64,000 bases of DNA from Streptomyces smaragdinus (GTDB lineage: Bacteria > Actinomycetota > Actinomycetes > Streptomycetales > Streptomycetaceae), in the NCBI RefSeq assembly GCF_009604385.1, contig NZ_WEGJ01000003.1, positions 62,001 through 126,000 of the forward strand. The letters run 5' to 3'. Made by a program: the position numbers and the translations under genes. The notes under the pieces were generated by a model. It was not told the origin of the DNA. It was given only the letters and a program-made list of their open reading frames with translations, and ran no database searches. This document shows positions 8,290 to 17,603 of this stretch, one piece after another; the stretch's first letter is position 1; every line of letters begins with the position of its first letter.

Positions 8290-9828
8290 ATGACCAGCTA
8301 CGACGCGGATGTCGCCATCGTCGGATACGGCCCGACGGCAGTCGTCGCCGCTCTCACCCTCGCCAAGTACGGCGTTTCCACCGTGGCCCTCGAGCGCGAC
8401 CGGGAGATCTATCCCCGTGCCCGCGCCGTGACGGTGAACGACTGGACGATGCGGATCTTCCAGGACGTGGGCATCGCCGACCGGGTGGAAGCCGTGATCG
8501 ACCCGCAGCGGGCGCTGCGCTGGGTGACGTACGACGGCAAGGAGATCATGCGGGTCGAGCACCCGCCGTCGACGCTGGGCCGCAAGCCGCGCTTCTACAA
8601 CATCTACCAGCCGACGATGGAGGCCGAGATCCGCGCGGCCGCCCAGGACCGCTACCCCGGCCTGATCGACGTCCGCTACGGCCACGAGGTCACCGGCATC
8701 GAGCAGGACGCCGACGGCGTCACGGTCACCGCGACGGCCGACGGCGAGACCCGTACCGTCCGCGCCAAGTACGCGATCGGCGCCGACGGCGGCTCCAGCT
8801 CCACCCGCGGCAACATCGGCTGCACGCTGCTGGGCGACACCCACGACTTCACCTGGGTCGTCATCGACTGCTACGTCAAGCGCTGGTGGCCGGACCGCGA
8901 CTTCCTGACCTTCTGGTCAGACAAGGAGCGCCCGGTCGTCGACATCGCGCTGTCCGCGGGCAACCACCGCTGGGAGATCCCCCTCAAGCCCGACGAGACC
9001 CCCGCGGACTTCCCGACCAGCACCGAGGTGTGGCCGCTGCTCAAGGCCCTCGGTGTCACCGAGGACGACGTGGACATCCACCAGCACGCGTTCTACAAGC
9101 ACCACGTGCGGATGGCCGACACCTGGCGCAACGGCCGGGTCTTCCTGGCCGGCGACGCCGCCCACCTGATGCCGCCGTGGGCGGGCGCGGGCATGCAGTC
9201 CGGTATGCGCGACGGCCACAACCTGGGCTGGAAGCTGGCCCGCGTCATCAAGGGCGAGCTGCCCGAGAGCTGGCTGGACACCTACGAGGCGGAGCGCCGC
9301 CCGAACGTCCAGTTCTTCACCGACCTCGCGGTGGGCCTGGGCCGGGTCATCAAGCAGGAGGCCTCCGCGGAGGAGGTCGCCGCGATGAACGCCGTGCCGG
9401 AGAACACCGTCACCCCGTACGAGCCCCCGCTGATCGCCCCGCCCGTGCTGACCGCCGGCTGGCTGCGCGGCGAGACCGGCGACGCCAGCGTCATCGGCCG
9501 CATGATCCCCCAGCCCGTCACCGGCGACACCGCCGGCCGGATGGCCCTCCTGGACGTCCTGCTCGGCGACGACTTCGTCCTCCTCGGCGACGACGTCGAC
9601 CCCACGACCGTCCTCACCCCCGGGGAGAAGGCCGGCTGGGACGCGCTCGGCGCCCGCTACGTCGCCGTCCGCCCCAAGACCGCGTACACCCAGGGTCCCG
9701 ACGACCTCGTGGACCTCGACGAGGTGCTGCTGCCGTGGATGCGCCGCTACGGCGCCCGCGTGATCGCGGTCCGTCCCGACCGGTTCGTCGCCGCCGCCGA
9801 CACCAGCGGCCTCGCCGTCCCCGCCTGA
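8290..9828 (+). CDS. mhpA: FAD-dependent 3-(3-hydroxyphenyl)propionate hydroxylase-like monooxygenase
   Basis: A 512-residue class A flavoprotein monooxygenase. The FAD/NAD(P)H motifs are VAIVGYGPTAVVAAL (residues 8-22), the DG motif in YAIGADGGSSSTRG, and the GD motif in RVFLAGDAAHLMPPWAGAGM. Members hydroxylate a phenol ring ortho to the existing hydroxyl, making a catechol for ring cleavage. The ATG at 8290 follows GGAG; an in-frame ATG at 8263 lacks that signal. It heads an operon with an extradiol dioxygenase and an MhpC-like hydrolase, so a phenylpropionate-type substrate is likely, though related hydroxyaromatic acids are possible. Confidence 0.88.
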   Translation: MTSYDADVAIVGYGPTAVVAALTLAKYGVSTVALERDREIYPRARAVTVNDWTMRIFQDVGIADRVEAVIDPQRALRWVTYDGKEIMRVEHPPSTLGRKPRFYNIYQPTMEAEIRAAAQDRYPGLIDVRYGHEVTGIEQDADGVTVTATADGETRTVRAKYAIGADGGSSSTRGNIGCTLLGDTHDFTWVVIDCYVKRWWPDRDFLTFWSDKERPVVDIALSAGNHRWEIPLKPDETPADFPTSTEVWPLLKALGVTEDDVDIHQHAFYKHHVRMADTWRNGRVFLAGDAAHLMPPWAGAGMQSGMRDGHNLGWKLARVIKGELPESWLDTYEAERRPNVQFFTDLAVGLGRVIKQEASAEEVAAMNAVPENTVTPYEPPLIAPPVLTAGWLRGETGDASVIGRMIPQPVTGDTAGRMALLDVLLGDDFVLLGDDVDPTTVLTPGEKAGWDALGARYVAVRPKTAYTQGPDDLVDLDEVLLPWMRRYGARVIAVRPDRFVAAADTSGLAVPA

Positions 9829-9876
9829 CACCGGCGTTGCCCCGCCACGTACCACGCACTACGCAAGGAGAGACAC

Positions 9877-10809
9877 ATGTCCGGAGTCAAGGAACTCGGC
9901 TATGTCGTCTACGAGGTGAGCAGCCTCGCGGACTGGGAGCACTTCGGTGTCGAGCTTCTCGGCATGCAGTACGGCGAGAAGACGGACGACGGCTTCACGC
10001 TGCGCACCGACGAGAAGGCCCACCGCTGGGTGATCACCGAGGGCGCCGCCGACGACCTGGTGGCCTCCGGCTACGAGGTCGCCGGCCTCGCGGAGCTCGA
10101 CGCCCTGGTGGCCAAGCTGCGCGACGCCGGCCTCGAGGTCACCGAGGGCGACGCGGCGCTGGCCGCCGCCCGCAAGGTGGAGCGGATCTTCGTCACCGCC
10201 GACCCGATGGGCAACCGGGTGGAGCTCGTGCACGGCCTCGCCGACGCCGCCACCCCGTTCCACTCGGACAAGCTGCTCGGCGGCTTCGTCACCGGCGCCG
10301 GCGGCGCCGGCCACCAGGTGCTGCTCACGCCCGGCGTGTCCCGCGAGACGTACCTCGCCTTCTACATCGACCTGCTGGGCTTCAAGGTCAGCGACATCAT
10401 CGTCGAGGAGCTCGCTCCCGGCATCGTCGCCGACCTGATCTTCCTGCACTGCAACGGCCGCCACCACACCGTCGCCTTCGGCGACATGCCGTCGCCCAAG
10501 CGGACCCACCACTTCATGGTCGAGGTCACCGACATCCGCGACGTCGGCCTGGCCTACGACCGGTGCATGGACGCCAAGCAGCCGTTCGAGATGACGCTCG
10601 GCATGCACCCCAACGACCACATGTTCAGCTTCTACGTCATCACGCCGTCCGGTTTCAGCATCGAGTACGGCTGGGGCGGGCTGATCATCGACGACGCGAC
10701 GTGGGAGGTCAAGACGCTCGACCGGCTGCACAGCTGGGGCCACCGCCCGCCGGGCGTCGTGGCCGAGCTGCTCGCCGCCGCCCCCGCGCCGCACGGAGAG
10801 GACCACTGA
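9877..10809 (+). CDS. Type I extradiol (catechol 2,3-) dioxygenase, VOC superfamily
   Basis: A 310-residue two-domain vicinal-oxygen-chelate protein. The predicted Fe(II) ligands in the C-terminal domain are His146 (GAGHQVLL), His211 or 212 (THHFMVEV) and Glu263 (FSIEYGWGG). His197, His244 and Tyr253 sit where BphC-type enzymes have their active-site residues. It would open the catechol ring made by MhpA. E. coli uses an unrelated LigB-type enzyme (MhpB) at this step, so the ring-cleavage enzyme is of a different family here. The ATG at 9877 follows AAGGAGAG. The next gene overlaps its stop by one base. Confidence 0.92.
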   Translation: MSGVKELGYVVYEVSSLADWEHFGVELLGMQYGEKTDDGFTLRTDEKAHRWVITEGAADDLVASGYEVAGLAELDALVAKLRDAGLEVTEGDAALAAARKVERIFVTADPMGNRVELVHGLADAATPFHSDKLLGGFVTGAGGAGHQVLLTPGVSRETYLAFYIDLLGFKVSDIIVEELAPGIVADLIFLHCNGRHHTVAFGDMPSPKRTHHFMVEVTDIRDVGLAYDRCMDAKQPFEMTLGMHPNDHMFSFYVITPSGFSIEYGWGGLIIDDATWEVKTLDRLHSWGHRPPGVVAELLAAAPAPHGEDH

Positions 10810-11654
10810 TGGCGCTCGACCCCAAGGACATCGCCCGTACCGTAGAGGTCGCCGACGGCACCCTGCGCTACTACGAGGCGGGCTCCGGCCACCCGCTGCT
10901 CCTGCTGCACGGCTCCGGCCCCGGCGCCACCGGCTGGAGCAACTTCGCCGGCAACATCGAGGCGCTCGCGGAGAACTTCCACGTGTACGCCGTCGACATG
11001 CCCGGCTGGGGCGAGTCCTCCGCCGTGACCGTCGACGAGATCGACCACGTGCGCACCGCGATCCAGTTCCTGGACGCCCTGGGCATCGACAAGGCCGCGT
11101 TCGTCGGCAACTCGATGGGCGGCCAGAACTCGCTGCGCCTGGCCACCGAGCACCCCGGGCGGATCTCCCACCTGATCACCATGGGCCCCCCGGTCGGCAT
11201 GCGCCCCACCCTCTTCGGCGCCGGCGACGGCCCGTCCGAGGGCCTGAAGCACCTGATCGCCGCCTACCGGGACCCGAGCCCGGAGAACATGCGCCGGCTC
11301 GTGGAGATCATGGTCTACGACAAGGCCACCTTCGCCACCCCCGAGCTGTGCAAGGCCCGCTCCGACGCCGCGCTCGCGCGCCCGGACCACCTGCGCAACT
11401 ACGTGGAGGGCATGCCCAAGGGCGCCCCGCTGCCCCAGTGGGTCAAGCCCGAGCTGCTGTCGAAGATCCAGGTCCCGACGCTGCTCATCCACGGCCGCGA
11501 CGACCGCGTCGTGTCGTACGAGAACTCGCTGTTCCTGCTGGCGAACATCCCCAACAGCCGTCTGGTGGTCCTCAACCACTGCGGTCACTGGGCGATGATC
11601 GAGCACCCGGACGAGTTCAACCGGCTGGTCACGGACTTCGTCAAGAACAACTGA
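10809..11654 (+). CDS. mhpC: Meta-cleavage product hydrolase (alpha/beta hydrolase)
   Basis: A 281-residue alpha/beta-hydrolase of the MhpC/BphD/HsaD group, which splits the C-C bond of the ring-opened product to yield 2-hydroxypenta-2,4-dienoate, the MhpD substrate. The oxyanion motif HGSGPGATGWSNF is at residues 34-46. The nucleophile is Ser102 in GNSMGGQ, the acid is Asp231 or 232, and the base is His260 in NHCGHWAMIEHP. The ATG overlaps the dioxygenase stop (TGATG) and follows GGAGAGGA, so translation is coupled. Last gene of the mhpA operon. Confidence 0.93.
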   Translation: MALDPKDIARTVEVADGTLRYYEAGSGHPLLLLHGSGPGATGWSNFAGNIEALAENFHVYAVDMPGWGESSAVTVDEIDHVRTAIQFLDALGIDKAAFVGNSMGGQNSLRLATEHPGRISHLITMGPPVGMRPTLFGAGDGPSEGLKHLIAAYRDPSPENMRRLVEIMVYDKATFATPELCKARSDAALARPDHLRNYVEGMPKGAPLPQWVKPELLSKIQVPTLLIHGRDDRVVSYENSLFLLANIPNSRLVVLNHCGHWAMIEHPDEFNRLVTDFVKNN

Positions 11655-11660
11655 CCGGTC

Positions 11661-11699
11661 CCCCCGCTCCGGGGGCGTGCGGACTCCCCCGTGCCGCAC
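11661..11699 (+). terminator. Possible terminator after mhpC
   Basis: Two consecutive G+C-rich hairpins follow the mhpC stop: CCCCC-gctc-cGGGGG at 11661-11675 and GTGCGG...CCGCAC at 11677-11699. There is no T-run, as is usual for Streptomyces terminators. Confidence 0.45.
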
Positions 11700-11807
11700 G
11701 TCCCCGGTCCCTTGTCCGCGAAGGCGGCCACGCGCGTTGGTCGGGCGCGCCGGGTGATTGTCCCGACGTCCGGCTGATGACCCGTGGCCGCCTTCGTGGC
11801 ACGGTTC

Positions 11808-11827
11808 CCTCGTATCGGGATACGAGG
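11808..11827. promoter_or_regulatory. 20-bp perfect palindrome before the esterase gene
   Basis: CCTCGTATC-GG-GATACGAGG has two perfect nine-base arms with a two-base centre, too tight for an RNA hairpin but ideal for a dimeric DNA-binding protein. It ends two bases before the GTG chosen for the esterase, so it would overlap the ribosome binding region or transcription start. Confidence 0.5.
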
Positions 11828-11829
11828 AA

Positions 11830-12792
11830 GTGGAGACGGCCCTGCGACGCTACGCGTTCGACCCCGAGCTGGCCGCGGCCCTGGCCATGGTGCCCGACGT
11901 CGACATCTCCGACGTGCCCGCCGCCCGCGCCGCCCAGGCCGGGCAGCTCGCCCCCGTGGCGGCGCTGCCCACCCCCGGCGTCGACGTCACCGAGCGGCTG
12001 GTGCCGGGGCCGCAAGGGGCGCCGGACGTACGGCAGGTCGTCTACCGGCCGCAGGGGGTCGCCGGGCCGCTGCCCGCCGTGTTCAGCGTGCACGGCGGGG
12101 GCTTCGTCGTCGGCACGCCTTACGTCGACCACGAGTCCAACGCCCGGCTCTGCCTGCGGCTCGGTGCCGTCGTCGTGGCCGCCGGCTACCGGCTGGCCCC
12201 CGAACACCGGCACCCCGACGCGCTGGAGGACTGCTACGCGGGACTGTGCCGCGTCGTCGAGGACGCCGGGGCGCTGGGCGTGGCGCCGGACCGGATCGCC
12301 GTCAGCGGGGACAGCGCCGGAGCCGCGCTGGCCACCGGCGTCGCGATGCTGGCGCGGGACCGGGGCGGGCCCAAGATCCGGTTCCAGCATCTGTCGAGCC
12401 CCGCGGTCGACGACCGGCTCGTCACCGCGAGCTCCGTCGAGTTCACCGACACCCCCGTATGGAACCGGCGCTGCGCCGAGCTGTCGTGGGCCGCGTATCT
12501 CGGACCCGGGGTGCCCGGGTCCGCGGACGTGAGCCCGTACGCGGCGCCGGCCCGGGCGGACGCGGCCCAGCTGGCGGGGCTGCCGCCGGCGTTCGTGTCC
12601 GTGATGGAGTTCGACCCGCTGCGGGACGAGGGCATCGCGTACGCCCGGGCGCTGCGGGCCGCGGGGGTGGCGACGGAGCTGCGGCTGTACGAGGGGACCT
12701 TCCACGGCGCGGCGATGGTCCGGCACGCGGCGGTCGTACGGCGGGCGTCGGACGACGCGGTGGCGGCGCTGGCGGAGGCGCTGACGCCGTGA
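11830..12792 (+). CDS. Alpha/beta hydrolase, hormone-sensitive-lipase-type esterase
   Basis: A cytoplasmic esterase of about 320 residues in the HSL family. The oxyanion-hole motif HGGGF is at about residues 90-94. The nucleophile lies in GDSAGAALA (about residue 155), the acid in EFDPLRDEG and the base in GTFHGA. The start is uncertain: an in-frame TTG at 11758 exists, but the conserved N-terminal segment RRYAFDPELAAAL starts just after the GTG at 11830. A perfect 20-bp palindrome ends two bases before this GTG. It converges with a PucR regulator with one base between the stops. Substrate unknown. Confidence 0.88.
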   Translation: METALRRYAFDPELAAALAMVPDVDISDVPAARAAQAGQLAPVAALPTPGVDVTERLVPGPQGAPDVRQVVYRPQGVAGPLPAVFSVHGGGFVVGTPYVDHESNARLCLRLGAVVVAAGYRLAPEHRHPDALEDCYAGLCRVVEDAGALGVAPDRIAVSGDSAGAALATGVAMLARDRGGPKIRFQHLSSPAVDDRLVTASSVEFTDTPVWNRRCAELSWAAYLGPGVPGSADVSPYAAPARADAAQLAGLPPAFVSVMEFDPLRDEGIAYARALRAAGVATELRLYEGTFHGAAMVRHAAVVRRASDDAVAALAEALTP

Positions 12793-12793
12793 G

Positions 12794-13930
12794 TCACGCC
12801 GGCGGGCCCGCCGCCCGGTAGGCGTGCAGGGCGAGCTGGGCGCGGAAGCGGTCGTGCGGGTTCTGCAGATGCCAGCCCAGCGCGGACTCCACCCGGTGCA
12901 GCCGCGCCGCGACCGAGCTGTGGTGCAGGTGCAGCACCGCCGCCGCCTGCCGCAGTGACCCCGTACCGCAGAACGCCGCCAGCGCCTCCAGACACTGCGC
13001 GCCGCCGTCGCGGTCGGCGAGCTCGGCCAGGGCACCGACCTCGGGGCGGGCCCGCAGCCGCTCGGCCGGAATGTCGGCGAGCAGCGACACCACCCCCAGC
13101 TCGTCGTGGTCGGCGACGGCCGTCCCCGGCGGATACGGCCCGGCGAACCGCAGCGCCGCCCGCGCCTCACGCCACGACCGGTCCGCCTCCAGCGCCGGCA
13201 CGCTCCCCCCGACGCCCACCCGGATCCCGGCCAGGGTCCCGCCGCGCCCCAGCACCGCCGTCCGCAACTCCCCGGCCGGGGAGCCGTCACCGTCCGGCCG
13301 CTGCACCAGCACCGCGCCCAGCTCCCCCAGCCGCACCACCCGCACCGCACCCGTCAGCCCCGTACGCCCCAGCAGCGTGACCGCCGCGACTCCCGGATCC
13401 GGCGGACCGCCCGACGGGGCGACCGCGGCCACCGCCAGCACCCGCAGCGGCCGCTCCGGGACCAGGCCCAGCAGCCGCAGGGCCCGCGCCCGGTCGGCGA
13501 CCTCCTCCCGCTCGGAGAGCACGAGCTCCGCCAGCGCCGGATCCGCGGCGTGCAGCTGACCCGTCCGGTCCGGGCCGGTGTCGGTGACCTGCGCCGCGAT
13601 GGCCATCCACTCGAGGATCAGCTCGTCCAGCGGCCCCGCGCCCCCCGGCCGCTCCAGCCACACCCGCCCCGCCGGCTCCAGCGCCGCCTCCCCGGACACG
13701 GCCAAGGGCCCGGCCCCGGGCAGCGGATCACCCTCGGGCCCGAACCGTACGACCGGACCCTCCGCCGGCTCCCAGCCCGCCGGACACTCGGCGAGCCCCG
13801 CCGTGGACCGCACCAGGGCCTGCGGCTCCAGCGGACCGGCGCTCAGCAGCCCCTCGTAGTGGGCGATGACACGCAGCGCGGTCCCGGCCTCGGCGTCCAG
13901 CGCCGACAGGCGCAGCAGCAGACCCTTCAC
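12794..13930 (-). CDS. PucR family transcriptional regulator
   Basis: A 378-residue protein with a C-terminal PucR-type helix-turn-helix (about residues 315-372), including GSLRQAAAVLHLHHSSVAAR and the conserved HRVESALGWHLQNP. The middle part resembles the GGDEF-like domain of CdaR/PucR regulators. The N-terminal 150 residues may sense a ligand. The GTG at 13930 has TAGACT six bases upstream and no ribosome binding site, so it is probably leaderless. It converges with the HSL esterase. Target genes are unknown. Confidence 0.9.
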   Translation of the reverse strand: MKGLLLRLSALDAEAGTALRVIAHYEGLLSAGPLEPQALVRSTAGLAECPAGWEPAEGPVVRFGPEGDPLPGAGPLAVSGEAALEPAGRVWLERPGGAGPLDELILEWMAIAAQVTDTGPDRTGQLHAADPALAELVLSEREEVADRARALRLLGLVPERPLRVLAVAAVAPSGGPPDPGVAAVTLLGRTGLTGAVRVVRLGELGAVLVQRPDGDGSPAGELRTAVLGRGGTLAGIRVGVGGSVPALEADRSWREARAALRFAGPYPPGTAVADHDELGVVSLLADIPAERLRARPEVGALAELADRDGGAQCLEALAAFCGTGSLRQAAAVLHLHHSSVAARLHRVESALGWHLQNPHDRFRAQLALHAYRAAGPPA

Positions 13931-14024
13931 GGGCGCAGTCTAGGGACGGCAGGTGCATGACGAGAAGGACGCACGGCTGCCCGCGACGCCTGACAGTCCG
14001 CCGCGGGCATACCCCGACCTGCCG

Positions 14025-15353
14025 TTACGGCCGGAAGAGCCGGGCCGGAACGGAATCCGCGACGGCCCGGTAGCCGGCGGGGATCATGTGCAGATGGTCC
14101 CCGATGTCGTAACCGGGCAGCAGCTGCCGGGGATTCGCCGGATCACGCGTGACCTCGTCGAAGTCCAGTACCGCGTCGAACACACCGCTGTGCCGGATCC
14201 ACTCGTTGACCTGCGCCCGGGACGCCTCACGCAGCCCCGCCGCGTCGTCGTACCCCTCGTTCCCGCCGAACGGGGTTATCGTCGCCCCGTAGACCTTGAT
14301 GCCCTGGGCGTGGGCCCGCACGACGATCTGCTCGTACGCGCCGAGGAGTTCCCGTACGACGGCCTGCTGCGCCCCGGGCGTCGCGGCGGCGGTGCCGATG
14401 TCGTTCACGCCCTCGAAGACCACCAGCCACTCGACGCCGCTGGCCGACAGGACGTCACGGTCCAGACGGGCCAGGACGTTGGGACCGAGGCCGTCGTCCA
14501 GGACGCGGTTGCCGCCCGCCGCCTGGTTGAGCAGGGCCAGATCCGCCGTGCCGCCGTGCGACTGGAGCTGGTCCAGCATCAGGTCCGGCCAGCGGTCGTT
14601 GCCGTTGGTCGTCGAACCGCGGCCGTCGGTGAGGGAGTCACCCAGCACCGCGACGGCGGACGCATGGCCGGGGGCGAAGACCTCGACACCGCTGAGGAAG
14701 TACCAGTGGTCCGCGCGCGCCGCGCCCGGCAGGTCACCCGCCAGCGTGTGATCGCCCGCCAGCAGATACGAGGAGGTACGCGACCCCGGGTGCGAGGTGA
14801 TGCTCTCCGACGCCTGCCCGTCCGCCAGATACGCCGTCACCGTGAGATTGGTGCCCGGCTTCACCGCGAACGGCAGCGGATCGGACACCATCTGCGCGCC
14901 CATCGGCACGTTCACGGACGACGCCCCGCCGAACGTGACCCGCCGCGAGCTGCCCTCCTCGATCGCGCTCGCCCCTGCCTGCCCCCCGGCGGGCAGGGCC
15001 ACGGCCACCGAGGTGATCGGCAGATCGGCCCCGCCGAAGGCGTTGGAGAACCGCAGCCGGATCCGCTCCCCGCCCGCCGTGACCCGCACCGTCTGCCGCA
15101 GCGTCGCGTCCCGCAGCACCCGGCCGGGCTGCGTGAACGGCGCCGGCGGCATATTGCCCGGCTCCGTCAGCTGCGGCATCGACGCCCAGGTGTGCAGCCA
15201 GTGCCCGGCACTGTCCGGCACCGCGGCGACCGGCGCCTGCCGCGGCCCGGACCCGGACCGCAGCGCCCCGCCCAACGTCGCCGACCCGACGACCACCACC
15301 GCCGCGACGGCCGCGGCGATCAGCGGGCCGGTGAAGCGTGACGTTCTCTCCAT
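14025..15353 (-). CDS. Secreted or membrane-anchored SGNH/GDSL hydrolase
   Basis: A 442-residue protein with an N-terminal hydrophobic segment (about residues 9-31) serving as signal peptide or anchor. The SGNH blocks are visible: GDSLTDGRG with Ser240, a Gly/Asn block near NQAAGGNR, FEGVNDIG, and the C-terminal DHLHMI with the catalytic Asp and His. The region before the catalytic domain (residues 50-220) is beta-rich, as in secreted carbohydrate or lipid esterases. The ATG at 15353 follows GGGGAGGG. It is divergent from another secreted hydrolase. Substrate unknown. Confidence 0.88.
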   Translation of the reverse strand: MERTSRFTGPLIAAAVAAVVVVGSATLGGALRSGSGPRQAPVAAVPDSAGHWLHTWASMPQLTEPGNMPPAPFTQPGRVLRDATLRQTVRVTAGGERIRLRFSNAFGGADLPITSVAVALPAGGQAGASAIEEGSSRRVTFGGASSVNVPMGAQMVSDPLPFAVKPGTNLTVTAYLADGQASESITSHPGSRTSSYLLAGDHTLAGDLPGAARADHWYFLSGVEVFAPGHASAVAVLGDSLTDGRGSTTNGNDRWPDLMLDQLQSHGGTADLALLNQAAGGNRVLDDGLGPNVLARLDRDVLSASGVEWLVVFEGVNDIGTAAATPGAQQAVVRELLGAYEQIVVRAHAQGIKVYGATITPFGGNEGYDDAAGLREASRAQVNEWIRHSGVFDAVLDFDEVTRDPANPRQLLPGYDIGDHLHMIPAGYRAVADSVPARLFRP

Positions 15354-15483
15354 TGGCGCTCGCCCTCCCCTGGAATCACCGGTGCCTCCGGTGGCCCGGT
15401 CATCGTGGCAGCGCCGTGGCGGCAGGGCATCAGACACGTGTCGGGCATCCGGCGGGTCCCGCCCGACCCCCGTGTCACACCCA

Positions 15484-15513
15484 TTGACACCTCCGCCGGA
15501 CGACGGGGATAAA
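15484..15513 (+). promoter_or_regulatory. Promoter for the secreted hydrolase gene at 15636
   Basis: TTGACA (15484-15489) and GATAAA (15508-15513) are separated by 18 bases, a vegetative-type promoter in the 282-base divergent region, about 120 bases before the GTG. Nothing else stands out in this intergenic stretch. Confidence 0.5.
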
Positions 15514-15635
15514 GAGTCAGCCGATTTCCCTGTACAGGACACACGTCACCCGGAAACCGGCGCCCCGGTACGGGACTTGCCCGCCCCGTACTCCCTGCCA
15601 CCCCCGCGACGACGCGGGGTCCCCTGGAGGTCCTG

Positions 15636-17603
15636 GTGCTGCTGTCCCGGTACCTGGCAGCCGCGGCCGCGGCTGCCCTGGCGTTCGGCACGCTGACCGC
15701 TCCGGCGGCGGCCGGCGAGGAGAACGGGGGCGCCGGCTGCGACCCCGTCGTCCCCGCCGAATGTCTGCTGCCGTTCCCCAACGACTGGTACACCGTCCAC
15801 GACTCCGGCACCGACACCGGACGCCGCGTCTCCCTCTCCCCGGCCGCCATGCCCCACAACGTCCTGGGCCAGGGCATGGACCCGGCGGAATGGAACCGCG
15901 CCGACGGCTTCTCCCCCGGGTCGATGCTGCTGGCCCAGGTGCCGGGGCTCGACCTCGCCCGTACGGGAGCGGCGCCGCTCACCGACATCGGGGCGTCGCT
16001 GCGGCGGGACGCGCCGATCGTGGTCGTGGACGCCGACACCGGGGAGCGGTGGCCGTACTGGGCGGAAACGGACGCCAACGCCACGGACCCCGCGCGGCAG
16101 GCGCTGATCATCCGCCCGGCGCGGAACTTCCTCGAGGGCCACCGGTACGTCGTCGCGCTGCGGAACCTGAAGGACGCCGCGGGGCACCCCATCCCCGCCG
16201 GAGACGCGTTCCGTACCGTCACCGGGCCTCAGCTGCGGCGGGGACACCCGCTGTACGAGCGCCAGCAGGCCATGCGGGGCGTGGAGAAGGCCCTGCGGCG
16301 GGCCGAGGTGCCGCCCAAGGGGCTCAACCTGGCATGGGACTTCACCGTCGCCAGCGAGCGCGGCCTCAGCGAGCGCATGCTCCACATCCGTGACGACTCC
16401 TTCGCCGCCCTCGGCTCCGCGTCCCCCTCCTTCACCGTCACCGACGTCGTCGACAACCCGGCCGTCCGCCAGGTACGCGGCACCTTCCAGGTCCCGAGCT
16501 ACCTCAACCAGCCCGGCGGACCCCCCGGCTCCGGCTTCCACTACGGCTCCGACGGACTGCCCTCCCAACTCCCCGGCAACACACAGACCGCCCTCTTCCA
16601 GTGCGAGATCCCCCGCAGCGCCTTCACCCACCCCGCCAAACCCGCGCTGTACGGCCACGGACTCCTCGGCCGCGAGTCCGAAGTCGGCTCCGCACCCCAG
16701 CTGTCCCTCATAGCCGCGCACAACCTCGCCCTCTGCGCCACCCGCTGGCAGGGCATGGCGGAGGAGGACACCCTCAACGTCGCCGCCACCATGGGCGAGC
16801 TGGGACGCTTCGGCACCGTCGCCGACCGGCTGCAGCAGGGCGTCCTCAACGGCCTGTGGCTCGGGAAGCTGATGACACACCCCGACGGCCTCAGCTCCTC
16901 CCCCGCCTTCCGGTCCGACAGCGGGTCGCCGGTCCTCGACACCGGCGCCGAACTCGGCTACTACGGCAACAGCCAGGGCGGGATCATGGGCGGCATGCTC
17001 ACCGCCGTGTCCACGGACGTCACCAAGTCCGTGCTCGGGGTCCCCGCCATGAACTACTCCACGCTCCTCAACCGCAGCGTCGACTTCGCCCCCTTCCAGC
17101 AGATCATGGACCAGGCGTACCCCGACAAGCTCACCCAGCAGCTCGGCTTCGCCCTGATCCAGATGCTCTGGGACCGGGGGGAGGCCAACGGCTACGCCCA
17201 GCACATGACGTCCGACCCCCTGCCCGGGACTCCGCGCCACCAGGTGCTGATGCACGTGGCCTACGGCGACCACCAGGTCTCCCCCACGGCGGCGGAGGTC
17301 GAGGCCCGCACCGTGGGCGCCCGGATCCACACCCCCGTGGTCGCGGCCGGCCGCAACCCGGACGTGGTCCCGTACTGGGGGATCCCCTCGCTGCGGGAGC
17401 CGGCCCGGGGCTCGGCGATGGTGGTCTGGGACAGCGGCTCTCCGTACCAGCCCCTGACGAACACCCCGCCTCTCGCGGGACGCGACCCGCACAGTGACCC
17501 CCGGCGGTCGCCGGCCGCGTGGGACCAGATGTACACGTTCCTGACGACGGGGGTCGTGGCGGACGTGTGCGGGCGCGCGGCGTGTACGGCGTCCGCGGGT
17601 TGA
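15636..17603 (+). CDS. Secreted protein with serine-hydrolase-like GxSxG motif
   Basis: A 655-residue exported protein. The first 28 residues form a signal peptide ending near TAPAAAGEE. The mature part starts with a Cys-containing segment and LPFPNDWYTV. GYYGNSQGGIMGGML near residue 450 looks like an alpha/beta-hydrolase nucleophile elbow, and HVAYGDHQVSP near residue 540 could hold the Asp/His pair. I know similar conserved secreted proteins in Streptomyces without an assigned substrate. The GTG at 15636 follows GGAGG with good spacing. It is divergent from the GDSL hydrolase, and the two may act together on an external substrate. Confidence 0.75.
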   Translation: MLLSRYLAAAAAAALAFGTLTAPAAAGEENGGAGCDPVVPAECLLPFPNDWYTVHDSGTDTGRRVSLSPAAMPHNVLGQGMDPAEWNRADGFSPGSMLLAQVPGLDLARTGAAPLTDIGASLRRDAPIVVVDADTGERWPYWAETDANATDPARQALIIRPARNFLEGHRYVVALRNLKDAAGHPIPAGDAFRTVTGPQLRRGHPLYERQQAMRGVEKALRRAEVPPKGLNLAWDFTVASERGLSERMLHIRDDSFAALGSASPSFTVTDVVDNPAVRQVRGTFQVPSYLNQPGGPPGSGFHYGSDGLPSQLPGNTQTALFQCEIPRSAFTHPAKPALYGHGLLGRESEVGSAPQLSLIAAHNLALCATRWQGMAEEDTLNVAATMGELGRFGTVADRLQQGVLNGLWLGKLMTHPDGLSSSPAFRSDSGSPVLDTGAELGYYGNSQGGIMGGMLTAVSTDVTKSVLGVPAMNYSTLLNRSVDFAPFQQIMDQAYPDKLTQQLGFALIQMLWDRGEANGYAQHMTSDPLPGTPRHQVLMHVAYGDHQVSPTAAEVEARTVGARIHTPVVAAGRNPDVVPYWGIPSLREPARGSAMVVWDSGSPYQPLTNTPPLAGRDPHSDPRRSPAAWDQMYTFLTTGVVADVCGRAACTASAG

